Of a stretch of 22,660 nt of DNA, positions 1 to 7,270 are shown in pieces. Position numbers and translations under genes: made by a program. The stretch's first letter is position 1; each line of letters starts with the position of its first letter. The notes beneath the pieces were generated by a model that did no database searches, was not told the DNA's origin, and saw nothing but the letters and a program-made list of their open reading frames with translations. Source of the stretch: Thermoplasmatales archaeon ex4484_6 (GTDB lineage Archaea; Thermoplasmatota; Penumbrarchaeia; Penumbrarchaeales; Penumbrarchaeaceae); contig NJDO01000010.1 in assembly GCA_002254385.1 (NCBI GenBank), forward strand, positions 1 to 22,660. Reading direction: 5' to 3'.

Positions 1-1697
1 TATTTCAGAATAACCTCGTCTAGACCTCTGAGGGTCTGCTCCCTGCCGGCATTCTCGAATATTCTCTCTATTCTGTAACCCTGGGATTTCCAGGTCTTCA
101 GAAGACTGTTCAGCTCCATTCTCTTCTGTCTGATGGAATCCGTTTCAACGGCCTTCTTCTGGATTATCGCCATTTCTTTCCTGACTGAATCTATGAGCTC
201 CGGATTCTTGATCTTGAGACTCACCTTGTGGACCAGATCCCTCATCTCCCGCAGTTTCATCTCCTTGAGCCTTGTTTCGTAATCGGTGAGTTCCTCGATC
301 CTCTTCCTGTAATCCTCCATAATCCTCTCCGCTTCGTCAATATCCGATTTCAAAGCGTTCTCCAGCTTGGATATCTTGAATCCCATTCCCGACCATTCCT
401 TTATGGCATTCGTGATCCTCTGTGACCTCATCTTGTGGCTGAGTATCCTTTCCTTGAGATCGTTAAGTTCGGTCTCCACCTCGTCTATTTGTGTCGGGTC
501 GAACAATTTTCGGGAGATCGAAGCCACCTCTTCCTCGAAACCGGCCGCATCCAGCTGGAACAGCTGCTCCTTCAGGGCCTTCAACCTTGCTGTCTGGCGG
601 ATGAATATATCATATTCCTCCTCAAGAAGATTTATGTCATCATCCAGCAGCTGTGATACCATATCTACCTTGAAGCCCTCCTCCTGGTATCTTTCGAGGC
701 TCTTTCTGATCTCGTTCTTGCGCTTTCTTGTTTCCAGCTGCTTCTTGTCGATTTCTTTCATCTCATTGATGGAACGTTCGAGATCCATCATCTCCTCGAC
801 GACAAGATCGAGCTTCCAGGGATCATCGATGATCTTTTCCAATTTCTCGAATCTCTCCGTCAATCTCTCCGCCATCGGATCCTTCTTCAACATTTTCAGC
901 TTCTGTTTTTCCTTGATGAGGAATTCTATGTTGGATTCATATATCTTGAACTGCTTTTCGAGATAATCGAAATCCTCATCGTTATCCAGCATCTCCTCCA
1001 GGGAACTCGTGCTCAACCCCTTCATCCTGAAGCGTCCTATCCTGTTCCTGAATGTTCTGTATCTCCCTTCGACTTCCTTTAGGGTTCCAACAAGACTCTT
1101 CAATCTTCTCTCTATGTTATCCAGCCTGTCGAGCCTGAATACTGCCTGTTCTATGGAATCGAACTTTTTCAGATACACCTTCCCGACGTGAGAGAATTCT
1201 TCCCTGAGCCTTGAGATCCTTCCCCTTATCTCTTCCGCTTTCTCTATCTGCTCGCCAATTGAAATGAAACGCTTTTCTATCTGCTCGAATGGGCGGGAGA
1301 ACAGACTCTTGTCCGATTCGAAATGGTACCCCTTCTTTCTCCACCCCGTGATTATCACTTTCCATTCGTTGATCTTCTTTTCCATTTCCACGTTATTGTC
1401 ACGTATGAGCGCAAATACTCCCTTTCCCCTTTTCGACTTTTCAAATTCCGCGACCGGTTCCTTTTCCGTTCTGGTGCTCTCCTTGAGCTGTTTCAACCCT
1501 TTTATGCATTGCATGGCAAGCTTGAAGGATTCCTCCACCCTGCCAGATTCGAGTTTCTCCTTGGCCTGTTCCATCTGTTCCCTGAAGGGATCCGTTCCCA
1601 CACCCTTCTTCTCCAGGATACCAAGCAACATGTCACCTTTTCTTATGACCGTTTCCAGTTTGCGGATTTTCGATGAAGGATCATTGACAGGTTCCAA
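1..1697 (-). CDS. Large coiled-coil protein with ~100-residue repeats (C-terminus off window)
   Basis: An open frame of 565 codons runs from a TTG at 1697 off the left edge without a stop. The start is forced: an in-frame TAA lies six codons upstream, and AGGAGG (plus-strand 1708-1713) sits 10 nt before the TTG. The product is charged, almost entirely helical and heptad-rich, with no signal peptide or TM helix, so it is probably cytoplasmic. Five degenerate modules are visible. Each has an aromatic-x3-Gly-[Tyr/Phe/Leu] signature (G at residues 123, 227, 341, 439, 540) followed by long helices. A second landmark, [FDN]-[DN]-P, lies near residues 293, 401 and 499. I do not recognise a named family. 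A structural or chromosome/cytoskeleton-associated role is possible but is only inference. It is divergent from the ATPase operon. Confidence 0.85.
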   Translation of the reverse strand, partial: MEPVNDPSSKIRKLETVIRKGDMLLGILEKKGVGTDPFREQMEQAKEKLESGRVEESFKLAMQCIKGLKQLKESTRTEKEPVAEFEKSKRGKGVFALIRDNNVEMEKKINEWKVIITGWRKKGYHFESDKSLFSRPFEQIEKRFISIGEQIEKAEEIRGRISRLREEFSHVGKVYLKKFDSIEQAVFRLDRLDNIERRLKSLVGTLKEVEGRYRTFRNRIGRFRMKGLSTSSLEEMLDNDEDFDYLEKQFKIYESNIEFLIKEKQKLKMLKKDPMAERLTERFEKLEKIIDDPWKLDLVVEEMMDLERSINEMKEIDKKQLETRKRKNEIRKSLERYQEEGFKVDMVSQLLDDDINLLEEEYDIFIRQTARLKALKEQLFQLDAAGFEEEVASISRKLFDPTQIDEVETELNDLKERILSHKMRSQRITNAIKEWSGMGFKISKLENALKSDIDEAERIMEDYRKRIEELTDYETRLKEMKLREMRDLVHKVSLKIKNPELIDSVRKEMAIIQKKAVETDSIRQKRMELNSLLKTWKSQGYRIERIFENAGREQTLRGLDEVILK

Positions 1698-1734
1698 GGT
1701 GATAGGGCCTCCTGATTACCAAATCGGCGTTTGG

Positions 1735-1743
1735 TTTTTAAAA
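1735..1743 (-). promoter_or_regulatory. Possible TATA element for the coiled-coil gene
   Basis: An AT-only run reads TTTTAAAA on the minus strand about 40 nt before the TTG start, in an otherwise GC-richer spacer. With an archaeal TATA-to-start distance of about 25 nt, transcription would begin just before the AGGAGG. This is suggestive only. Confidence 0.3.
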
Positions 1744-1771
1744 TGTTCCTTTATGTTCCCACTTTTGGCAA

Positions 1772-1863
1772 AGAGATGCGGTACTTTTCGCGAGTTGTGG
1801 CTTTGTCATCATTCCCCCATCGACCATGGGCCTGTCCGATATATGCGAACGAGAGATGCGGTA
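1772..1863. repeat. 12-bp direct repeat upstream of ATPase operon
   Basis: AGAGATGCGGTA occurs exactly at 1772-1783 and again at 1852-1863, 80 bp apart, in the 247-base non-coding spacer between the divergent coiled-coil gene and the ATPase operon. Spacing and placement suit a regulator site, but no factor is known. Confidence 0.5.
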
Positions 1864-1874
1864 TCTGTGGCCGC

Positions 1875-1896
1875 AATAATAAGTGTTAAGTAATAC
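1875..1896 (+). promoter_or_regulatory. Likely promoter region of the ATPase operon
   Basis: An AT-rich stretch (beginning AATAATAAG) stands out 50-70 nt before the first ATPase start codon. A second TATA-like candidate, GATATATG, is at 1838-1845. Either could place the transcript start between about 1865 and 1915. An inverted repeat (1897-1913) follows in the putative leader. Confidence 0.4.
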
Positions 1897-1913
1897 GATG
1901 GATTAAGTCCATC
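1897..1913 (+). promoter_or_regulatory. Inverted repeat in ATPase operon leader
   Basis: GATGGA, a 5-nt loop (TTAAG) and TCCATC form a perfect 6-bp stem about 31 nt before the first ATPase start codon. It could be a small mRNA hairpin or a protein site. Confidence 0.35.
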
Positions 1914-1944
1914 CGCTCCCTGAAAACCACCCAGGTGATGATGC

Positions 1945-2259
1945 ATGGCCGAGGAGGACCTCAAGAAATTGCTTGCAGCAGAGAAGGAGGCTGAAAGGAA
2001 GGTCTCCGAGGCCAGGGCCAGGGCCAGGGAGATCCTTGAAACGGCGGAGATCGAGGCAAGGAAGGAAAGGGAGACCATACTGTCCGATTTCGAAAGGAAA
2101 CGTGAAGAGGAGCTTCGAAAGGTGGAGGAAAGGTCGAATTCCGAAGCGGAAAGGATCAGGGTCGAGGGAAGGTCCATTGCCGGCAATCTCAGAAAAAAGG
2201 CCCATACCAGAATACCCACTGCTGTGGAAAGGGTCCTGGAAGCTATCAGGGAAGATTGA
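1945..2259 (+). CDS. ahaH: A-type ATP synthase subunit H (peripheral stalk)
   Basis: The gene encodes 104 residues, almost entirely a right-handed-type coiled coil rich in Ala, Glu, Lys and Arg, as in AhaH/subunit G proteins (~100-110 aa). These pair with subunit E to form the peripheral stalk that holds the catalytic head static against the membrane motor. The ATG at 1945 follows AGGTGATG at about 5 nt. It is the first gene of the operon and is followed 16 nt later by subunit I, the usual archaeal H-I order. Identification rests on coiled-coil character plus position, because the family is weakly conserved in sequence. Confidence 0.85.
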   Translation: MAEEDLKKLLAAEKEAERKVSEARARAREILETAEIEARKERETILSDFERKREEELRKVEERSNSEAERIRVEGRSIAGNLRKKAHTRIPTAVERVLEAIRED

Positions 2260-2275
2260 CAACAATCAGGATGGC

Positions 2276-4321
2276 ATGACAGTGTATCCCGAAAGGATGG
2301 AATGGGTGGAGATATACCTCATGAAGGGGGACCTGCACAGGGTCACAACCGAACTTCAGGAAGCCAGGTTGATCCATCCTATGAGTGTATCGGGATCAAA
2401 GGATATGAGATTGAACCCATCTTTGCTGGAGCGCAGAGCAAGGTTGGATCGAATATTGGACCTGCTCGCCCCGATGGAGGAAGCCGTCAAGGGATTGAAG
2501 GCTTTGACCGTGAAGAAGACACTTTTCTCTGTTCCCGAGGGCAGCAGCCTCAGGGCCGTCGATTCATGGCTGGGATCCATCGAGGCCAAACTGGAACCCT
2601 TTGAAAGAGAGCTAAGGGAAAAAGAGGAATCACTTGAAAGACTCGATGAGATAAAAGGCAGACTCATTCCCCTTTCCGGTCTTGATCTGGACCTTGTCAC
2701 GTATTCCTCTTTCAGGCGCACCAGGGTGAGGGTCGGAACGACCAGAAGATTCCAGGAACTCAGGGATTTGGTGGAAGGTCTGGGGGGAAACATCCAGGGA
2801 TCTCTTCTGGACCGAAAGGAGGGCCTCCATTCGGTGATGATCGCCTATCCCTCCTCCTGTGAAGGGAGGATGAAGGAGAGGCTGAAAGGGAGATTGTTCT
2901 CCGAGGTGGTCATCGATGTCAGCTCTCTCAGGGAACTTCTCGAAGGAACGGGCCATGATGTGGATATGCTGAACCTTCCGATATCCCGCTTGATAATGGA
3001 ACTCGAATCCGTAAGGGATTCGATAGATACATCGTTATCATCATTGCGAAAAGAAGGTTCGAATCTTGCTTCAGATATCCTTCCGGCTGCAAGGGCATAT
3101 GGTGAAATACTGGAGATCGAGCTGGAAAGAAGCCGTTTCAGCGGCACCCTGGAGAGGACCAGATACACTTCCATCATCAAAGGATGGATACCGAAGAGGC
3201 GGCTGCGCCCTCTCAAGGATGTCCTTGACAAGAGGGCCCCAGGAAGGTACCATCTCGACCACAGAGGCCCCACTCCTGATGAGATAGGGAAGAACAAGGT
3301 ACCGACAAGCCTGAGAAACGGTTGGCTTGGAACCATGTTCGAACCCCTGACGAACACGTTCGCCATACCCCGGTACGATGAGATAGATCCGAGTTTGTGG
3401 ATATCGGTACCTTTCATACTGTTCTTCGGACTGATGCTCGGGGATGCCGGCTACGGCCTCCTAATAATGATAGCCTCCTCGGTCATGCTTGTTCTGTCGA
3501 GATATTCCCCCGCATTGAGGATGACCGCATGGATGGGATTCCTGCTTGGTTTGGCAACGACCCTGTCCGGAATCTGGATGGGTGCATTCTTCGGGGACCT
3601 GATTCCAAGGGTTATCATGGGCAGACCAGCCTCACCACTCTTTTCGGTGACCTTTTTCGGTTACCATATGCCGTATGACACACTCTCCGACCCCATGCTT
3701 CTGTTCAAGGTCTCCCTGTATCTCGGTCTTGCCCAGCTGAATCTGGGAATATTCCTGTTCGGGATCGACAGATTGCTCAAGAAGGACATCATGGGGTTCG
3801 TGAAAGGCACTATCTCCTGGATGTTGATACAGTTCGGTGCGGTAATATTCGTGGGTGCTCTCCTCATCGGATGGTGGGAACTTGACGGGACCCTCACCGC
3901 TGTCGGGGGTGTCTCCTTCATTCTGGGAAGTGTTCTTCTCGCCCTTGAATCGAAGGGGATGGTTCTCTTCGATATCGAGGGTTATCTGGGAGACTGGATA
4001 TCCTATACGAGAATTCTGGCTCTTGGTTTGTCCACCTTCGGTCTGGCAATGGCGTTCAATATCGTGGGGAGAATGCTGATGGACATCAATGTCGTAATGA
4101 TCCCGTTCGTTGTCCTTCTGCTCGTACTGCTCCATGTGTTCAATCTTCTCCTTCAATCCCTAGGTGCTGCCGTCCATTCATTGAGACTCCAGTTCGTGGA
4201 GTTCTTCGGCAGGTTCTACGAGGGAGGGGGAATACCATACGAACCGTTCGGTATCGAGAGGATATTCACGAAGAAGGTCCCTCAAAAACGAGGGTCAAGG
4301 AGGAATGAAGATGTATCATGA
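2276..4321 (+). CDS. atpI: A-type ATP synthase subunit I (membrane stator, a-subunit homologue)
   Basis: The product is 681 aa, close to the usual 620-700. The frame is open further upstream, but the true start is the ATG at 2276: it gives the family's N-terminal pattern (PERM, then a hydrophobic strand), and earlier starts would lie inside subunit H. Residues 1-360 are the cytoplasmic arm with coiled coils that docks the E-H stalks. From about residue 375 there are around eight TM helices, beginning with the family signature FGLMLGDAGYG. The ion-pathway arginine is present in YTRILALGLS (R579), and the conserved HSLRLQFVEFFGRFYEGGG segment is near the C-terminus. It forms the half-channels beside the K ring. 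Its 3' end overlaps a small ORF. Confidence 0.97.
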   Translation: MTVYPERMEWVEIYLMKGDLHRVTTELQEARLIHPMSVSGSKDMRLNPSLLERRARLDRILDLLAPMEEAVKGLKALTVKKTLFSVPEGSSLRAVDSWLGSIEAKLEPFERELREKEESLERLDEIKGRLIPLSGLDLDLVTYSSFRRTRVRVGTTRRFQELRDLVEGLGGNIQGSLLDRKEGLHSVMIAYPSSCEGRMKERLKGRLFSEVVIDVSSLRELLEGTGHDVDMLNLPISRLIMELESVRDSIDTSLSSLRKEGSNLASDILPAARAYGEILEIELERSRFSGTLERTRYTSIIKGWIPKRRLRPLKDVLDKRAPGRYHLDHRGPTPDEIGKNKVPTSLRNGWLGTMFEPLTNTFAIPRYDEIDPSLWISVPFILFFGLMLGDAGYGLLIMIASSVMLVLSRYSPALRMTAWMGFLLGLATTLSGIWMGAFFGDLIPRVIMGRPASPLFSVTFFGYHMPYDTLSDPMLLFKVSLYLGLAQLNLGIFLFGIDRLLKKDIMGFVKGTISWMLIQFGAVIFVGALLIGWWELDGTLTAVGGVSFILGSVLLALESKGMVLFDIEGYLGDWISYTRILALGLSTFGLAMAFNIVGRMLMDINVVMIPFVVLLLVLLHVFNLLLQSLGAAVHSLRLQFVEFFGRFYEGGGIPYEPFGIERIFTKKVPQKRGSRRNEDVS

Positions 4322-4427
4322 CGATATCCCGAGACCTGATATTTCGTCTTTCGAGGACGAAGAGAATGCACACCTTGAATTTCCCGTTACATCCCACAAT
4401 ACAACAAGAAGGAGGAACATGCAATGA
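4311..4427 (+). CDS. Small ORF between subunits I and K (38 aa)
   Basis: A 38-codon ORF begins at ATG 4311, preceded by AAGGAGG (4297-4303) with a 7-nt spacer, as good a ribosome site as any in the operon. It overlaps the end of subunit I by 11 nt and its TGA overlaps the subunit K start (ATGA at 4424-4427), a typical coupling arrangement. The peptide is hydrophilic: an acidic first half (DD, EDEE) and a basic end (TTRRRN), with no TM helix or Cys. It fills a 102-nt gap that is anomalous in an operon whose other gaps are 0-23 nt. No homologue is recognised. It may be a real small subunit, a translational coupler, or chance. Confidence 0.5.
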   Translation: MYHDDIPRPDISSFEDEENAHLEFPVTSHNTTRRRNMQ

Positions 4428-5164
4428 ATAGAACATCCTTGCTCGTGGTCGGGACGGTTCTCCTGACCCTGATTGCGGTAGTGGTCGCTTCCCAGTTTGC
4501 TGTCGGTGATAGAATAGCGGCAAAGGACCTTGATTTCGATGGAATGGATGATGATTGGGAGGGGGCCAACGGACTGGACAATACTACGAACGATGCATCC
4601 GGAGATGCTGACGGCGACGGAATGTCCAACGTGGAGGAGTTCCTGGCATACACGGACCCGGGAAACGCGGATGATTCCAAGGTTGTGAAGGACAACAGGA
4701 TGCTTGTTTTCATAGGTGTTGGACTGGCGATGGGGGTTGCCGCGATAACATCTTCGATAGGTATCGGCATCGCAGGTTCGGGTGCTGCCGGCGTCACGGC
4801 GGAAAGACCTGACAAGTTCGGAAGGTTGATAGTGTATCAGGCTCTTCCCATGACCCAGGGTATATACGGTCTTCTGATATCCATACTTGTTCTGAACTTC
4901 ACGGGTTTGACGGGCGGCCCGGAGATTGCAATCCTGAAGCAGCCGTTCGTGGGATGGGGGGCACTTGCAATAGGAATAGTAATAGCGTTTTCCAGTGTGT
5001 CCGCCATACCCCAGGGTATGACCGCCTCTGCGGCTGCGGCAGCTTTCGGCCGGAACAGCAAGGTCTTTGCAAAAGGCGTCATATTTGCCGTCATGTCGGA
5101 GACAATGGCCATCTTCGGTTTCCTTGTCGCGATATTCCTGTTGATAGCATCCGGAATGCTCTGA
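4424..5164 (+). CDS. atpK: A-type ATP synthase rotor subunit K (c) with N-terminal calcium-binding-type domain
   Basis: The protein is 246 aa. Residues ~92-160 and ~175-246 are two c-subunit helical hairpins of the V-type 16-kDa kind (Gly/Ala-rich helices, AERPDKFG loop, LPMTQGIYG, MSETMAIFGF). The ion-binding glutamate is present only in hairpin 2 (E226); the equivalent in hairpin 1 is M143. T144, Q145, L141 and Q197 match the Na+ ligands of Enterococcus NtpK. Before the hairpins lies a feature not usual in the family: a signal-like hydrophobic segment (5-26), then a hydrophilic segment with two EF-hand/thrombospondin-3-type loops (D35-x-D37-x-D39-G...E46 and D61-x-D63-x-D65-G...E72) ending in EEFLAYTDPGN. 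c-subunit N-termini face outside the cell, so this domain should be extracellular. The start ATG 4424 follows AGGAGG (4410-4415) by 8 nt. Confidence 0.95.
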   Translation: MNRTSLLVVGTVLLTLIAVVVASQFAVGDRIAAKDLDFDGMDDDWEGANGLDNTTNDASGDADGDGMSNVEEFLAYTDPGNADDSKVVKDNRMLVFIGVGLAMGVAAITSSIGIGIAGSGAAGVTAERPDKFGRLIVYQALPMTQGIYGLLISILVLNFTGLTGGPEIAILKQPFVGWGALAIGIVIAFSSVSAIPQGMTASAAAAAFGRNSKVFAKGVIFAVMSETMAIFGFLVAIFLLIASGML

Positions 5165-5187
5165 TCCTTGACCAGGAGGAACCTGCA

Positions 5188-5796
5188 ATGGGATTGGAGC
5201 AGATGATCCGGACAATACATGAAGAGGCCGAAGAGGAAGCCAGAAAGATACTCGATGAGGCCGAAAAGAAGGCCAGGCTCATCGGGGAAAGGGAAGCAAT
5301 GGAAACAAGGAGGATGGTCGCGGAGCTGGAGGAGAAACTGGATAAGGAATCCCGGACCCTTTCGAATATAAACCTGTCCGAGGGAAAGAGAAAGGCAAGG
5401 CAGGCCCTCCTCAGTGCAAAGGAGGATCTGATCTGGGAGACCATTTCAAGTATCCGGTCGCATCTTTCATCCATGGAGGGTGATGAGCTTCTGGGATACC
5501 TGCTGCGAATGTACGACAAGGCACACTCGATGCTGGGAAATGGAATGATCGTTTATCCTGTTAGGGTAGCTGACGCTTCCGCCCTTGAGGGAAAGCCGAA
5601 CATCCGGGACCCCCTGGAGACGATGAACGTGCTTCCCCCATCAGTATCAAGATTCAAGGGTAAGGATCTGATAGGGGGATTCCTGGCGGTGTCATCGGAT
5701 GGAAGGAAGGTAGTGGATATGACATTCCAGGGGATGCTGGAAAAGAAGGATGATAGAATAAGGGAGATAATTGCAAGGACCCTTTTCGGGGATTAG
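5188..5796 (+). CDS. atpE: A-type ATP synthase subunit E (peripheral stalk)
   Basis: The product is 202 aa, near the usual 185-205. The N-terminal ~80 residues are a charged coiled coil (EEAEEEARKILDEAEKKAR), which pairs with subunit H. The C-terminal globular half contains the conserved GGFLAVSSDGRKVVDMTF strand region and ends in LFGD as in family members, where it caps the catalytic head. The frame is open much further upstream, but ATG 5188 is selected because AGGAGG (5174-5179) lies 8 nt before it and because earlier starts would be inside subunit K. It follows K by 23 nt. Confidence 0.93.
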   Translation: MGLEQMIRTIHEEAEEEARKILDEAEKKARLIGEREAMETRRMVAELEEKLDKESRTLSNINLSEGKRKARQALLSAKEDLIWETISSIRSHLSSMEGDELLGYLLRMYDKAHSMLGNGMIVYPVRVADASALEGKPNIRDPLETMNVLPPSVSRFKGKDLIGGFLAVSSDGRKVVDMTFQGMLEKKDDRIREIIARTLFGD

Positions 5797-5807
5797 GAGG
5801 TCGGTAT

Positions 5808-6920
5808 TTGACCGGGATATTGGGAATGTCTGCCGGAGTGGCCGCAGCGCTTGGCGCCGCAGGTCTGGGATTGGGCACCGCCCTCTCCGTCTATGGTGTG
5901 AGGAAGCTGATACAGATAGGTCAGTTCTCCTATCATAATTCGAGACTTTCCACCCTGGGCAATCCCTATGTCAGGAGGGACGAGGTCCTTCCCCTTCTAG
6001 AGATGGATTCTCCCGTGACCCTTGCCAAATCGCTGAATACCGATCTCGAAACCGGTGATAACCTCTCGGAGTTCCGCGAGGTGGACCGGGCGCTGTATTC
6101 GAGTTTGCACGAACGCATGGAGGATCTGAGAAGAGACTCCCCTTCCTCACTGAGGCCCATTGTCGAGGCCTATCTCTGCAGGTTCGAGGGGGAGGAGTTG
6201 AAAAGGTTGATGAGGCTTATCGGAAACAGGTCCGAGCCGCTGTTTCCCGTGGGTTGGCTCGATTCGGATGTGGAGAGGACCATTCTGGCAGCGGAGAACA
6301 TCCCTTCCGCACTTGAGGTCCTGGAAGGGCAGCCTGTTTCCGGGAGGATATCCGAGGTCATCAAGGGAGAGAACGGACCAACCCTGGCTTCGATAGACGA
6401 TGCCATCGACAGGTATGTTCTCGATGAGATTCGGGAGACAAGGATGATGTCCTTTTCCTCTCGGAGGGGTCTGTCAACTTTCTTCGACATGCTGTGTGAT
6501 AGATACAACATACATCTAGCAGTGAGGTCATTGCTGAAGAATGAGATCTCGGAACCGGAATCCCCTCCAATGATATATTCCTCGGGAGGCACGCTGGCTC
6601 CTTCCGTGATGGAGCAGATATTCGATGCTGCGGGACTCAGGGAAGCGATATCCATCCTTTCTTCCACCCACATGGGGCCCCATTTCAAGGATCTCGACAC
6701 ATCGGATCCGTATTCATTCGAAGTGGCCCTTGACAGAATGCTGCTTCAGGGTGCGGTATCTCTTTCTTATGCATTCTCATCGACTGTGGGCCCCACCATA
6801 AGATACATGGTATCCAAGGAGATGGAACAGAAGAACCTTCGAACCCTCTTTTTCGCCCTGATATACGGATGGGACGCTGAATGGACCAAGGCAAGATTGG
6901 TGCTTGAGGAGGGTCCCTGA
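5808..6920 (+). CDS. atpC: A-type ATP synthase subunit C (rotor-to-ring connector) with N-terminal membrane helix
   Basis: The product is 370 aa (family ~340-390). It starts at TTG 5808 with AGGAGG (5795-5800) 7 nt upstream, overlapping the stop of subunit E. Subunit C is the funnel-shaped helical protein joining the central stalk (D, F) to the K ring. The usual N-terminal signature of the family (Y-x-Y-x-N-A-R) is recognisable as FSYHNSRL at residues 40-47. Ahead of it is an unusual hydrophobic, Gly/Ala-rich segment (residues ~3-29) long enough to cross the membrane. The next internal candidate start (ATG, residue 7) still lies within the hydrophobic helix, so the helix does not depend on the start choice. 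The stop overlaps the start of subunit F by one base. Confidence 0.9.
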   Translation: MTGILGMSAGVAAALGAAGLGLGTALSVYGVRKLIQIGQFSYHNSRLSTLGNPYVRRDEVLPLLEMDSPVTLAKSLNTDLETGDNLSEFREVDRALYSSLHERMEDLRRDSPSSLRPIVEAYLCRFEGEELKRLMRLIGNRSEPLFPVGWLDSDVERTILAAENIPSALEVLEGQPVSGRISEVIKGENGPTLASIDDAIDRYVLDEIRETRMMSFSSRRGLSTFFDMLCDRYNIHLAVRSLLKNEISEPESPPMIYSSGGTLAPSVMEQIFDAAGLREAISILSSTHMGPHFKDLDTSDPYSFEVALDRMLLQGAVSLSYAFSSTVGPTIRYMVSKEMEQKNLRTLFFALIYGWDAEWTKARLVLEEGP

Positions 6921-7270
6921 TGGGGAGGGTCATCTGTGCGGCCGTGGAAGAGGGCCTTGCACTCGGTCTTCATCTGGCAGGTGTGCATGATATATTCGCC
7001 ATGACATCCTTCACTGAGAAAAGGGAACTTGTGGAATGGTACAGAAAAAGAACCGGGAGGGATGACATCGGTGTAATGATCCTCTCCTCGGAAACGGCAA
7101 GGATGCTTTCCGCAGAGCTCTTCCAGAGAAGGGTTTCGGGGGAGCTTCTGCCCGTCACCGTTGTGATACCCGGAGAAGGAGAGGATGCAAGAGCAATGGA
7201 ACTGATCAGGAGAGCGGTGGGAATGGGGATGAATATGGATGACAATGAGCAGAAGAGGAGGAATGATTGA
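6920..7270 (+). CDS. atpF: A-type ATP synthase subunit F (central stalk)
   Basis: The product is 116 aa (family ~100-110), with the alternating beta/alpha pattern of a CheY-like Rossmann fold. It begins with a strand and AVEEGLALGLHLAGV and carries DDIGVMILSSETA at residues 48-60, matching the 'I.I.e..a' strand of subunit F. It binds subunit D in the central rotor stalk and is thought to damp ATP hydrolysis. ATG 6920 overlaps the TGA of subunit C (TGATG) and has GAGGAGGG (6906-6913) 6 nt before it. The C-terminal tail (~15 residues) is charged and slightly longer than usual. Confidence 0.93.
   Translation: MGRVICAAVEEGLALGLHLAGVHDIFAMTSFTEKRELVEWYRKRTGRDDIGVMILSSETARMLSAELFQRRVSGELLPVTVVIPGEGEDARAMELIRRAVGMGMNMDDNEQKRRND

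Noticed and set aside
1698..1944. Possible tRNA or small RNA gene in the divergent spacer
   Set aside because: No cloverleaf, T-loop or A/B box could be assembled; only short repeats and AT-rich promoter-like stretches are visible.
1973..2275. Long N-terminal extension of subunit I overlapping subunit H
   Set aside because: The frame is open upstream, but the translation there (basic, Gly/Arg-rich) is the off-frame shadow of the subunit H coiled coil. ATG 2276 matches the family N-terminus.
4954..5187. Extended N-terminus of subunit E inside subunit K
   Set aside because: This is the off-frame shadow of the K hairpin 2; a clear AGGAGG precedes ATG 5188.
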